A model generated the notes under the pieces. The model made no database searches. It was not told the origin of the DNA and saw only the letters and a list, made by a program, of their open reading frames with translations. Positions 1 to 7,925 of a DNA stretch of 64,000 bases are shown piece after piece (the first letter of the stretch is position 1; every line of letters begins with the position of its first letter). The DNA is from Bog-756 sp963777665. GTDB taxonomy: Bacteria; Actinomycetota; Acidimicrobiia; Acidimicrobiales; RAAP-2. A program made the position numbers and the translations under genes. The stretch lies in NCBI GenBank assembly GCA_963777665.1, contig CAVZRJ010000001.1, forward strand, positions 992,001 through 1,056,000, read 5' to 3'.

Positions 1-594
1 GTCCAAGAAGGGCTGGGCGCCGGCTTTCCGGGACGCGACCATGCTGAAGGTCGCCTATGGGTGGGTCTCCGGCGTCGGGAGGTCCGCATGCTCGAGGTGG
101 CTGACTTCTCTTCCAATCCGTCGGTACCGGAGTTCGGTGCCTATGGGGTCTGTCAGGTCCGGTGGGGCAAGGCGGCCAAAGGCGGGCCTCCCCGACGGCG
201 CAGCGTGCTCACCGTGTTCGACTGGTCGACCGAGGTGCTGGCCGAATGGGTGGAGGACATCTGGCCCACGATGGAGCCGGAAGGGTCGGGGCTGTGGCCG
301 TCCGAGCGCGGGCCGCTGGTCTCAGAGGACCGCATCACTACCGCCTTCACCCGTTGCGCCGAGGCCGCCGGTCTGCCCGGTGGGCTCACGCTCCACTGCC
401 TGCGCCACAGCTACGTGACCCACCTCATCGAGGACGGCTATGACGCCTTGTTCGTCCAGCAGCAGGCCGGTCACGAGTACGCCTCGACGCTCGCCATCTA
501 CACGTCGGTGTCCTCGGACTACAAGACCCGCACCCTCCGGGCCGCCCTCGACGGGGCGGTCGAGGCCGCAGCACTTCGCAAGGCTGCACAGTGA
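1..594 (+). CDS. Tyrosine recombinase (integrase), C-terminal part, cut by window edge and frameshifted
   Basis: Site-specific DNA recombinase of the phage-integrase/XerC-D family. The catalytic domain is visible: box I reads GLRRREV (first Arg), then LHCLRHSYVTH carries the His-x-x-Arg pair, and AGHEYASTLAIYTSVS carries the second His and the nucleophilic Tyr. All four catalytic positions are therefore present. The beginning is outside the window. The residues before about position 57 (KKGWAPAFRDATMLKVAYGW) read in a different frame from box I; one extra G in the run at 57-64 would join them as YGWGLRRREV, so a 1-bp deletion is likely. The 3' end overlaps the next start by 4 bp (GTGA), giving a translationally coupled trio with the HTH and zinc-ribbon genes downstream. 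Family assignment is firm; whether the gene is intact is not. Confidence 0.85.
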   Translation, partial: VQEGLGAGFPGRDHAEGRLWVGLRRREVRMLEVADFSSNPSVPEFGAYGVCQVRWGKAAKGGPPRRRSVLTVFDWSTEVLAEWVEDIWPTMEPEGSGLWPSERGPLVSEDRITTAFTRCAEAAGLPGGLTLHCLRHSYVTHLIEDGYDALFVQQQAGHEYASTLAIYTSVSSDYKTRTLRAALDGAVEAAALRKAAQ

Positions 595-920
595 GGGCCC
601 GCCGGACTGTCCGCTACTCCTGGCGCCTGCGTGAGGTGATGGCCGCCCACGGGATCTGGAAGACCACCGACCTGAAGCCGCTCCTCGCCGAACGAGGCGT
701 CGAGCTGTCCGCCGCCCAGGTCTATCGACTCGCCACCGGCACGCCCAAGCGCCTGTCGTTGGCCACCTTGGCCGCCCTGTGCGACATCTTCGACTGCACC
801 CCGGCCGACCTGATCGAGACGACAGCAGCGGCCGGAGCGGCGGCGACGAAGGCCACCCCGGGGCGACCGGCAGCACGGCGTCCCCGTCGGGCCCGCATCA
901 CCGACGATCACCAGCGATGA
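591..920 (+). CDS. Small helix-turn-helix (XRE/Cro-like) protein of the recombinase trio
   Basis: A 109-residue basic protein. Residues about 15-75 form a Cro/C1-type helix-turn-helix: a first helix through LKPLLAERGVELSA, the recognition helix through AAQVYRLATG, and closing helices LATLAALCDIFDCTPADLIE, a pattern typical of XRE regulators that bind DNA. The C-terminal 35 residues are Ala/Arg-rich and look disordered. The GTG start lies in the GTGA overlap with the recombinase, and its stop overlaps the next ATG (ATGA), so all three proteins are probably made in fixed ratio from one mRNA. It may control the cassette or act as a directionality factor for recombination; that role is inference from context. 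Confidence 0.8.
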   Translation: MRARRTVRYSWRLREVMAAHGIWKTTDLKPLLAERGVELSAAQVYRLATGTPKRLSLATLAALCDIFDCTPADLIETTAAAGAAATKATPGRPAARRPRRARITDDHQR

Positions 921-2353
921 CGGGCGATCCTTGTGCTGCATCGTGTGGGCGGACGACCCGACGACCGGCCTGGCCCGGTGGTGCGCTCTGTCATGTCTGT
1001 GCTCGGCGAAGGCTCTGCCGCCACGGAACCTGCTCTCGTTGTGGGCGTGTCCACTCCCTCCCCGGTGGTGTGCTCCGTGAGGGGGCGACCTGTCGGGACT
1101 GTGCGGGAATCGACGAGGACCTTCTCTGTCGCACCTGTGGCGCCGACGACGACTTCGAGACTCTCGTGCAGTGTCGACGGTGTGCACTCCGGGCCCGGCT
1201 CGGCCGGCTCTTCGACGACGGCTCGGGAACGATCAACCCGGCGTTGGTTCCTCTCGTCGAGGCGCTTGCATCCATGAAAATCCCCCGAGGCGGCCTGTCG
1301 TGGCTCTCGGATCGACTGGTGGTCGAGCGCATCCGCTCCGTCGCCACCGGCACGGTCCCCCTCACCCACGACGGCATCGACATGCTCGCCTTCTCCAACG
1401 GCCGAGAGCATCTACGCGAGCTGCTCATCACCCACGGTGTCTTGGCCGACCGCGACCGCCATCTGGCCGCATTCGATCGGTGGACTACCACCCGGCTCGA
1501 CACCATCGATGATCCCGCCGACCGGCGACTCATCGCCGCCTATCTGCGTTGGCACCACGGGCCCCGACTCACCCGCCTGGCCGAGACGGGCACACTCACC
1601 GAAAACCGCTACTCGGTGGCCCGAGCCCAGACCAACATCGCCGTCCGCCTCCTCGACTGGCTCCGTGCTCGCGACACCGATCTCGTCTCTGCCACCCAGG
1701 CCGACATCGACGCCTGGTTCGCCACCGGACCCAGCACCCGGATCCACTCCCGGTCGTTCCTGCGGTGGGCGATCGCCACTCACCGACGGGACCCGCTCCA
1801 GTTGCCGGTGGACCGGCAGAGTGCACCCCGGGCCATCACCGAAGCGGCGCGACTCGACCTGCTGTCCCGGTTCCTCTCCGACGACGATCTCTCGTTGGTC
1901 GACCGGGTGGCGGCCTGTCTGGTGCTCCTCTATGCGCTACCGGCCAGCCGCATCAGCGGGCTGCTGACGACCGACTTCCAATCCATCGAAGGTGAGCTCA
2001 CCCTTCGCTTCGGTGACGACCTCGTCCCGGTCCCGGCTCCGCTCGATGCGCTCGTCGACCAGCTCGTCGCACAGCGGTCGAACGTGACCGGCGCGGGACA
2101 CCCGGACAGCAACTGGCTGTTCCCCGGCCGCTGCCCTGGCCAACCCATCGAGTCCGAACAGCTCGCCGAACACCTCAATCGGCACGGCGTCACCCGAGCG
2201 GCGCGAGTCGCCTCCCTCGACGCGTTGCTCACCACAGTGCCCGCACCAGTGCTGGCCAAGATGCTCGACCGCAGGCCCTGGCGAGTGGCCGAACGGTCCA
2301 AGATGCTCGCCACGGACTGGAGGCGCTACGTCGGTCTACGAGTACAGTCGTGA
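917..2353 (+). CDS. Zinc-ribbon protein with a degenerate tyrosine-recombinase domain
   Basis: 478 residues from the ATG in the ATGA overlap; longer in-frame extension is possible but would bury the HTH gene. Residues 6-89 contain five CxxC knuckles (25/28, 39/42, 59/62, 71/74, 86/89), suggesting a zinc-ribbon array. Residues about 225-300 (NRYSVARAQTN to RWAIATHRRDPLQLP) resemble the helical core-binding domain of tyrosine recombinases, and 310-475 resemble the catalytic domain: LPASRISGLL matches box I with Arg345 kept. In box II only an Arg (about 430) remains; the His positions read as other residues and the LGH...Y motif is replaced by MLDRRPWRVAER, with no Tyr at the nucleophile position. 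It is therefore probably a catalytically dead DNA-binding partner of the active recombinase. Fold assignment is by motif reading only. Confidence 0.7.
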   Translation: MTGDPCAASCGRTTRRPAWPGGALCHVCARRRLCRHGTCSRCGRVHSLPGGVLREGATCRDCAGIDEDLLCRTCGADDDFETLVQCRRCALRARLGRLFDDGSGTINPALVPLVEALASMKIPRGGLSWLSDRLVVERIRSVATGTVPLTHDGIDMLAFSNGREHLRELLITHGVLADRDRHLAAFDRWTTTRLDTIDDPADRRLIAAYLRWHHGPRLTRLAETGTLTENRYSVARAQTNIAVRLLDWLRARDTDLVSATQADIDAWFATGPSTRIHSRSFLRWAIATHRRDPLQLPVDRQSAPRAITEAARLDLLSRFLSDDDLSLVDRVAACLVLLYALPASRISGLLTTDFQSIEGELTLRFGDDLVPVPAPLDALVDQLVAQRSNVTGAGHPDSNWLFPGRCPGQPIESEQLAEHLNRHGVTRAARVASLDALLTTVPAPVLAKMLDRRPWRVAERSKMLATDWRRYVGLRVQS

Positions 2354-2434
2354 CCAGACCCCGGGGGAATACGCACCAGAGGAATATGCGTCTCCACCAG
2401 TCGGCCTATTGGGCAGACTGATACTCCGCCAGTC

Positions 2435-2827
2435 CTAGCCCCGAGGTGCGAAGAACTCGAGTGCGATGTTGTCGGGGTCTCGAAATGACAATGCCGAGTA
2501 GGAAGGTGCGTCCACGATGCCACCGTTGGGGATGCCGAGCTCGTCTAGATGGATTTCCCATACTCTCAACTCATCGCGGCTGGCACAGCCGAAAGCCAGA
2601 TGATCGAGACCCGGCCGGCGCTCGTTGAACGGCTGAATGCTGTTCAAATCAGGGAACTGAGTTAGACCGACGATTGTGTCACTCGCAAGCCAAGCGACAC
2701 GCTTGAACGGACCTGTGTCCTCGTCAAGGATCGGGTCCGAGCCGAACAGAGCATTGTACCAAGGCACACTCCGTTCGAGGCTCGTAACCGTTAGCGCCAC
2801 GTGAGTAATCGCAGGGAACTCTGGCAT
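2435..2827 (-). CDS. VOC (glyoxalase/bleomycin-resistance fold) protein
   Basis: A 130-residue single-domain vicinal-oxygen-chelate protein with two beta-alpha-beta-beta-beta modules. Typical signatures are ITHVALTVTSLERSVPWY at the N terminus (candidate metal His9), PGLDHLAFGC in the middle (second His) and RDPDNIALEFF near the C terminus (metal Glu). Members open or isomerise small substrates or sequester antibiotics; the substrate here cannot be read from sequence. Base composition is visibly less GC-rich than in the core genes, as it is for the neighbouring pentapeptide gene, which together with the nearby recombinase suggests horizontally acquired DNA. ATG start; 212 bp separate it from the next gene upstream, in which I see no further gene. 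Confidence 0.85.
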   Translation of the reverse strand: MPEFPAITHVALTVTSLERSVPWYNALFGSDPILDEDTGPFKRVAWLASDTIVGLTQFPDLNSIQPFNERRPGLDHLAFGCASRDELRVWEIHLDELGIPNGGIVDAPSYSALSFRDPDNIALEFFAPRG

Positions 2828-3038
2828 GTCTTTTCGGCACCTCGTGAAGGCAGCGAATGCTGCCTCTTTTGGCTGGCAACTCTCTGGGAGTAGAAACTAC
2901 CTGACAGGACCAGTCCGCCGCGCCAATGGAGGCTCCAGTTCCGGCGTTCGGGAACGGTGTCGCTCCGAACCAACAGTGATTCTGATTCCGCTCGTGAATC
3001 AGACGCTGCTGGACAAATCGCGCACATCCGGTGAGATT

Positions 3039-4319
3039 TCAGCCAGCACCATTGTAAATGCACGTATTTCCGTCGTTGTCGCTATTCGTACCGTCCGGAC
3101 AGATCGTGTTGGACCACGTGGTTGACGCGGTGTTGACGTTGTACCACGTCGATCCGGTCAGATTGGCGTTCGCAAAACTGTCGCCGATCATGTAGCCAGC
3201 CACGTAGGCCTTGCTCAGGTCGACTCCATTGAATTGAGAATCCTGAATATTGGCATTGCCGAGGATGTCGTGTGACATATCGACATTCGTCAAATCGCCG
3301 CCGCCCATCGAAAGCCCTCCCAGTCTCATATCGCTGAGATCTGCCCCGGAGAGGATTGGATCGTTGAGTCGCGCCCCAGCTCCGATTAGGAATCCTTCGA
3401 CAAGTCTCCACCCGGTCGGAAGGTCTGCGGGAGTCCCAGATATCCCGCTCGAACCGAGGCCCGTTGCGAGTGGTGTCCTCAGATTCGCACCGTCTACGTT
3501 TACCCTATTCAGCGTCGTGAAGTAGAACTGGCAACCGCTCAAGTTGGCTCCGGTGAGGTTGACATTTGTCCACGTAGCTCCGGTCAGATTGCAGTTGTTC
3601 AGATTGAGGTGAGACAGGTTGGCGTGGGAAAGCAGCAAGCCGCTGCCCGCAACGTGAACCGCCCGTCCTAGCAAAGTCCTTTGGATGAACAGCCACCCTG
3701 GTGGAAGGTTCGCAGGAGGGCCGGAGATACTGCCGGAGGTGATGCCAGCCAGCGTGGTACCTCTGAGCATTGCACCCTTGAGGTTGGTCCCATACAAGTC
3801 GGCGCCCGTAAGATTCGCGTGTGTGATGTTCGCCCCAGCGAGGTCATCATTCGCAAAGACCGCACCAGCGAGATCGCAATATTCGAGGTCAGCGTCGGGC
3901 TTGAAGACGGAACACACCGGGTGACCCGTCGCCTCTTGGGTAACCGTTTGTGGTCCCGCCTTCGCAGAGCCCTGGTCGTCCTTCGCCTGTACGTAGAACT
4001 TGTAGGTGATCTGCTTCCCGTTGCTCCGAGGAATGGTTACGGGCTTGAATAAGAAGCTAGTGAAACATTGCTGTTTCTCCGGAAGGCCCGGAATCGAGGG
4101 CGTTGACAGCAGGGTGCACGTGGAGGTGCCGAGAGTGTCTGCGTATGCCTCGACCGTGACCGTTCCACCAGGTACGCCCACCTGAGTCGGGGAAACAGTG
4201 AAACCGAGGATGGCCGCTGCCTGCGCGGGGGTCTGCGACGGCAGCAGCAACACTAGAGCCCAGAGTGCTGTTCCTGCGGCAACTACCTTCAGAGCACCGA
4301 ACCAAACTCTGCCGTTCAT
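3039..4319 (-). CDS. Secreted pentapeptide-repeat protein
   Basis: About 426 residues from the ATG at 4319, chosen because GAGGTGGGA precedes it; an upstream in-frame start is possible. The N terminus (KVVAAGTALWALVLLLPSQ, ending TPAQA-AA) is a Sec signal peptide or anchor. An Ig-like/beta region follows (VSPTQVGVPGGTVTVEAY). From about residue 165 to the end there are A(D/N)LxG-type pentapeptide repeats (ADLEYCDLAG, ANLTGADLYG, ADLSDMRLGG and others), which fold as a right-handed quadrilateral beta-helix. Twice a block with P(A/P)(N/D)LP(P/T)GW interrupts the helix. Family members range from gyrase-mimicking cytosolic proteins to surface proteins; the signal peptide argues for an exported one. 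Low GC relative to the core suggests transfer. Confidence 0.85.
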   Translation of the reverse strand: MNGRVWFGALKVVAAGTALWALVLLLPSQTPAQAAAILGFTVSPTQVGVPGGTVTVEAYADTLGTSTCTLLSTPSIPGLPEKQQCFTSFLFKPVTIPRSNGKQITYKFYVQAKDDQGSAKAGPQTVTQEATGHPVCSVFKPDADLEYCDLAGAVFANDDLAGANITHANLTGADLYGTNLKGAMLRGTTLAGITSGSISGPPANLPPGWLFIQRTLLGRAVHVAGSGLLLSHANLSHLNLNNCNLTGATWTNVNLTGANLSGCQFYFTTLNRVNVDGANLRTPLATGLGSSGISGTPADLPTGWRLVEGFLIGAGARLNDPILSGADLSDMRLGGLSMGGGDLTNVDMSHDILGNANIQDSQFNGVDLSKAYVAGYMIGDSFANANLTGSTWYNVNTASTTWSNTICPDGTNSDNDGNTCIYNGAG

Positions 4320-4385
4320 TTCCCACCTCATCTCACTGGCCCCCGGCGACCGGTTCTTCGGCGAAGTCACTCCCGGACCCACCAA

Positions 4386-5041
4386 ACCTTAGGCAGTCGC
4401 GCCACCCGACGGTGGCTCACTCCCTCGCGCCCGCACATCCCGGAAATTGCCCTCTTGACTCAAAGAGGATTCGTTCCAGGTCACTTCTTTCGAGTGACAT
4501 TGGCCGATGCCTGTATACGGGAGGCGGATCTCGCGCGGGCGCATGGCCATCGCGCCCCGGCCGATCATCGCCACCGGCGACACACCGTGATGGGGTGCGC
4601 GGAACGGCGGGCGGACGAGGAGTCCCCCGGCAGGAGGGGTCGGCGGGCGACCGAGTCCTTTGCGACTGGCTGCCAGGGCGGTCGGATGGTCGAGGTCGGG
4701 CAACAGGCCACCCAACCGGTTCGCGAGCACGGACTTGCCGGATCCGTGTGGACCGACCATGAGCAGGTGGTGGCCGCCGGCCCTGCTACCTCGAGGGGGC
4801 GCCGTGCCACGCGCTGGCCGCGGACGTCGGCCCGGGTCGTCGGACCCCCGGCACGGGTCTGGACCGACGACGAACGTGCGCCGAATCCCGATGATCTCCG
4901 GTCTTCGATCGCCCTACATCACCTGAATTACCTGCGTGCTGAATTCCCTGCGTGCGGATCGGGCGCCCGCGCTGTCGGGGACGAACCGATCCATAGGCAA
5001 CGGTTGGGACTCAACTCCGGCCCGTCGGGACCGGTGTCGGC
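4386..5041. other. 656-bp stretch without an intact gene
   Basis: Apart from the comM remnant in its middle, I see no coding frame with convincing family motifs here. The right third (about 4860-5041) has no recognisable content. The left part (4386-4500) directly precedes the pentapeptide-repeat gene and would hold its promoter. Confidence 0.6.
4500..4850 (-). pseudogene. comM: Remnant of comM (YifB, Mg-chelatase-like AAA+ helicase)
   Basis: Reading the minus strand downward from about 4850, DVRGQRVARRPLEVA is followed, after a one-base frame change near 4785-4795, by AGGHHLLMVGPHGSGKSV, LANRLGGLLPDLDHP, RPPFRAPHHGVSPVAM and AMRPREI. These are the consecutive hallmarks of the ComM/YifB AAA+ domain (DVRGQ, Walker A, PFRxPHH, RPGEI). 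The Walker B LFLDELPEF, the C-terminal half and the N-terminal Lon-like domain are all missing, so this is a decayed fragment. ComM normally sits beside yraN and dprA, and yraN is present 1 kb away with one enoyl-CoA hydratase gene between them. The remnant lies exactly where accessory DNA (recombinase trio, low-GC genes) meets the core operon. Confidence 0.75.
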
Positions 5042-5836
5042 TCAGCGACCCTCGAAGCGTGCGGCGCGCTTCTCGGAGAATGCCCGCAGCGCCTCCTTCG
5101 TGTCGTGGGTGGTGAAGTTGAGGGCCTGGGACCGCGCCTCCTCCTCGAGCGCCTGCTCCATCGAGAGCCCCGAGAAGGCGTTGAGCATGGACTTGGTCAG
5201 AGACAGTGCCAGGGTCGGGCCCTCGGCCAGCCGCCGGGCCCAGTCGTCGACGAACGCGTCGAGCTCGGCGTCGGGGACCACCCGGTTGACCAGGCCGAGC
5301 TCCGCCGCTTCGCGGGAGTCCAGGATGTCCGCGAAGAAGGCCAGCTCCTTCGCACGGTGCAGGCCGATGAGCCGGGGCAGGAGCCAGGAGGCACCGAAGT
5401 CGATCGAGAGGCCGCGCTTGGCGAAGATCTGGGAGAACCGGGCCGACTCCGACGCCACCACCAGGTCGCAGCCGAGCGCCATGCTCAGGCCAGCCCCCGC
5501 CGCGATGCCGTCGACCTTGGCGATGGTCGGCTTCGGCAGCCGATGGAGCCGGAGGGCCACCTCACCGAGGGCCCGCATCTGGAGGAGGGACGGGTCGCCC
5601 GGCCGGCCGGCGACGTCGGTGGGGTCGGAGAGATCGGCACCCGAGCAGAAGGCACCGCCCGCGCCGGTCAGGACGAGGACCCGGTCGTGGCGGTCGGCCG
5701 CCACCTCCTCGAAGGTGGCGAGCAGCTCGTGCCACATGGTGCCGGTCGCCGCGTTCTTGCGTTCCGGCCGGTTCATGGTCACCGTGACCACGCCGCCCCG
5801 GCGCTCGACGATGAGGGTCTCGAGGGTGCTTGGCAT
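5042..5836 (-). CDS. Enoyl-CoA hydratase/isomerase family protein
   Basis: A 264-residue crotonase-fold enzyme, normal family length. The oxyanion-hole motifs are GGAFCSGADL (about 60-69) and GIAAGAGLSMALGCDL (about 112-127); RFSQIFAKRGLSIDFGASW and LLPRLIG match the PaaG/isomerase-like branch with an Asp instead of the second catalytic Glu of classical enoyl-CoA hydratase. It would hydrate or isomerise an enoyl-CoA in fatty or aromatic acid breakdown; the exact substrate cannot be assigned. It is transcribed in the same direction as the yraN operon, 41 bp beyond yraN, so it may be co-transcribed. It stands between yraN and the comM remnant. Confidence 0.88.
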   Translation of the reverse strand: MPSTLETLIVERRGGVVTVTMNRPERKNAATGTMWHELLATFEEVAADRHDRVLVLTGAGGAFCSGADLSDPTDVAGRPGDPSLLQMRALGEVALRLHRLPKPTIAKVDGIAAGAGLSMALGCDLVVASESARFSQIFAKRGLSIDFGASWLLPRLIGLHRAKELAFFADILDSREAAELGLVNRVVPDAELDAFVDDWARRLAEGPTLALSLTKSMLNAFSGLSMEQALEEEARSQALNFTTHDTKEALRAFSEKRAARFEGR

Positions 5837-5877
5837 CGGCGCAGCCTACGAGACGGGCGGGTTCCCGGTCAGAAGGG

Positions 5878-6264
5878 TCAGAAGGCGTCCTCGATGACCT
5901 CGACGTCGCCGGCGGTGATCGACACGACGTCGAAGCGGACCTCGACACGGGCCCGCCCTGCCGCCGGGGTGAGCTCGGAGAGCCAGCGGGCCGCAAGGCG
6001 CCGGATGCGGCGCTGCTTGGGAACACGGACCGCCTCGGCACCGCTCCCGAACCGATCGCTCGTGCGCGCCTTGACCTCGCAGAAGACCACGGTGCGGCCC
6101 TGACGCGCGATGAGGTCGACCTCTCCCTCGCGCCGGCGCCAGTTGCGCTCGAGGATCTCGTAGCCGCGATCCTCGTACCAGGCGGCGGCGACATCCTCCC
6201 CGGCAGCGCCCAGCATCCGGCGGCGGTCGGGCCCAGGGTCCGGGCCCGACGCGCCCGTGGTCAC
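5878..6264 (-). CDS. yraN: YraN/UPF0102 family nuclease-fold protein
   Basis: A 128-residue protein of the UPF0102 family, restriction-endonuclease-like fold. Visible signatures: GAAGEDVAAAWYEDRGYEIL (about 19-38), RRREGEVDLIARQGRTVVF with the conserved GE(V/I)DLI acidic pair, and CEVKARTS (the E-x-K motif of the fold). The catalytic-like acidic and Lys residues are kept. Homologues lie next to rplS, rnhB and comM in many bacteria, and a role in DNA uptake or recombination has been suggested but is not established. GTG start in a 4-bp overlap (GTGA) with the DUF2469 gene upstream, so translation is likely coupled. Confidence 0.9.
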   Translation of the reverse strand: MTTGASGPDPGPDRRRMLGAAGEDVAAAWYEDRGYEILERNWRRREGEVDLIARQGRTVVFCEVKARTSDRFGSGAEAVRVPKQRRIRRLAARWLSELTPAAGRARVEVRFDVVSITAGDVEVIEDAF

Positions 6265-6554
6265 AGGTCCTTGTCGGGCAGGCGCTCGATGTTGACGTCC
6301 CGGAAGGTGAGGATCCGCACCGAGGGGACGAAACGCGCCGGGCGGTACATGTCCCAGACCCAGGCGTCCTGGAGGACGACTTCCACACAGGCGGGCGAGG
6401 TGTCCGAGCGCACGGTCACGTCCACCGTGTTGGCCAGGTAGAACCGGCGCTCGGTCTCCACCACGTACGAGAACAGCGGGACGACGGCACGGTACTCGTG
6501 CACCAGCGCCAGCTCGATCTCGGACTCGTACCGCTCGAGGTCCTCTTCGCTCAT
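6261..6554 (-). CDS. DUF2469 family protein
   Basis: 97 residues. It matches the actinobacterial DUF2469 family across its length: MSEEDLERYESEIELALVHE, VVPLFSYVVETERRFYLAN and DAWVWDMYRPARFVPSVRI are all family-defining blocks. Function is unknown. Its usual position is between rnhB and yraN downstream of rplS; here rnhB is missing from that slot and is found alone at 53.2 kb. The ATG start is 66 bp from the rplS stop. Confidence 0.9.
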   Translation of the reverse strand: MSEEDLERYESEIELALVHEYRAVVPLFSYVVETERRFYLANTVDVTVRSDTSPACVEVVLQDAWVWDMYRPARFVPSVRILTFRDVNIERLPDKDL

Positions 6555-6620
6555 CGTACCGGTGACGTCATCGCCACAGCCCGCTGCCGGGCAACCGGCC
6601 CCGGCGACCCGTCCGACCGC

Positions 6621-6974
6621 TCAGGACCGCGCAGCCCGCCGCTCCTTGATCTTGGCCGCCTTGCCGTGGCGGTCGCGCAGGTAGTACAGCTTCGCCCGAC
6701 GGACGTCGCCGAGGGAGACCACCTCGGTGTGGTCGATCACCGGGGAGTGCACCGGGAAGGTGCGCTCGACACCGACACCGAAGCTGACCTTGCGGACGGT
6801 GAACGTCTCGCGGACCCCGGTACCCTGGCGCCGGACGACCGTGCCCTGGAAGACCTGGACGCGCTCACGGGTGCCTTCCACGACGCGGACGTGCACCTTC
6901 ACGTTGTCCCCGGGGCGGAACTCGGGGATGTCGTCGCGCAGGCTGTCGCGATCGATGATGTCGGTCGGGTTCAT
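6621..6974 (-). CDS. rplS: 50S ribosomal protein L19
   Basis: 117 residues, full length for bL19. Recognisable blocks: PEFRPGDNVKVHVRVVEGTR, RVQVFQGTVVRRQGTGVRET, TFTVRKVSFGVGVERTFP and SPVIDHTEVV, followed by RRAKLYYLRDRHGKAAKIKE. The protein sits at the 30S-50S interface. It follows trmD in the classical rpsP-rimM-trmD-rplS order. ATG start; 120 bp separate it from trmD. Confidence 0.96.
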   Translation of the reverse strand: MNPTDIIDRDSLRDDIPEFRPGDNVKVHVRVVEGTRERVQVFQGTVVRRQGTGVRETFTVRKVSFGVGVERTFPVHSPVIDHTEVVSLGDVRRAKLYYLRDRHGKAAKIKERRAARS

Positions 6975-7094
6975 GGGACGCGTCTCTCCAGCGGTCGTTC
7001 GGTCGCTCCCCCGACGGCAGCCCGGTCACCAGGATCCTGCGAGGTCCCTGCGGGCCGTCACCGTGGATGCCGGCTGGTCCGGCGCCGACGAGGC

Positions 7095-7925
7095 TCACTC
7101 ATCGTAGCCGTGTTCGCGTAATCGGCGCACCTCGCCGTGCTCGGCGAGCAGCCGCACCTCCTCAGGCGTGAGCCCACCCCGCCGCTCGACGAGGTCGGGA
7201 CGACGGTCGAGCGTTCTGACCAGGGACTGCACCCGTCGCCACGCCTCCACTCGGCCATGGTCCCCCGAGCGGAGGACCCCGGGCACCTCCCACCCCCGGA
7301 AGTCGGCCGGCCGGGTGAACTGGGGGTACTCGAGCAACCCTGCGACGAAGCTCTCGTCGTCCGCCGAGCGGTCGTTCCCGAGGACCCCGGGAAGCAACCG
7401 GGCCACCGCCTCTGCGACCACCAGGGCGGCCAGCTCACCGCCGGCGAGGACGTAATCGCCGATCGAGACCTCACCGTCGACCAGGTGGTCGGCCACCCGC
7501 TGGTCGACCCCCTCATAGCGGCCGCAGAGCAGCGAGAACCCGTCGGGGCCGGCGGCGAGCTCCCGGGCCAGTGCCTGGTCGAACCGTCGTCCGGAGGGCG
7601 AGAGCAGGAACAGGGGCCGTGGCAGCCCCGCCTCGGAGGCACTGACCGCCTCGACGACCTCGAAGACGGGCTGCGGGGAGAGCACCATGCCGGCGCCGCC
7701 ACCGAAGGGGGCGTCGTCGACAGAGCGGTGCACGTCGTGGGCGGCGTCGCGCACGTCGTGGGCGCGGAGCTCGAGCCGTCCGCAGGAGCGGGCCCTCCCG
7801 AGGATCGACGCGCTCCAATACTGCTCGAGCACCTCGGGGAAGAGGGTGAAACAGTGGATGCGGAACGGGGCCGGCGCGGAGCCCGGATCCGGCCGTTCCG
7901 TGGCGCCGCCGGGCGGGCCGGTCAC
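7095..7925 (-). CDS. trmD: tRNA (guanine-N1)-methyltransferase TrmD
   Basis: 276 residues from the GTG at 7925, which overlaps the rimM stop by 4 bp (GTGA). TrmD methylates G37 of tRNAs that read CNN codons, using S-adenosylmethionine and preventing +1 frameshifting. Motifs: FRIHCFTLFPEVL at the N terminus, DDAPFGGGAGMVL, LLCGRYEGVDQRV and SIGDYVLAGGELAAL, which build the trefoil-knot SAM site, then RPADFRGWEVPGVL and SGDHGRVEAWRR. Length is slightly above the usual 240-250 because of a longer N terminus. Part of the rpsP-khpA-rimM-trmD run. Confidence 0.95.
   Translation of the reverse strand: MTGPPGGATERPDPGSAPAPFRIHCFTLFPEVLEQYWSASILGRARSCGRLELRAHDVRDAAHDVHRSVDDAPFGGGAGMVLSPQPVFEVVEAVSASEAGLPRPLFLLSPSGRRFDQALARELAAGPDGFSLLCGRYEGVDQRVADHLVDGEVSIGDYVLAGGELAALVVAEAVARLLPGVLGNDRSADDESFVAGLLEYPQFTRPADFRGWEVPGVLRSGDHGRVEAWRRVQSLVRTLDRRPDLVERRGGLTPEEVRLLAEHGEVRRLREHGYDE

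Noticed and set aside
4455..5897. A 480-codon plus-strand frame over the comM remnant and enoyl-CoA hydratase
   Set aside because: It reads across a decayed gene and the antisense of a clear crotonase; composition is Arg/Ser-rich shadow type.
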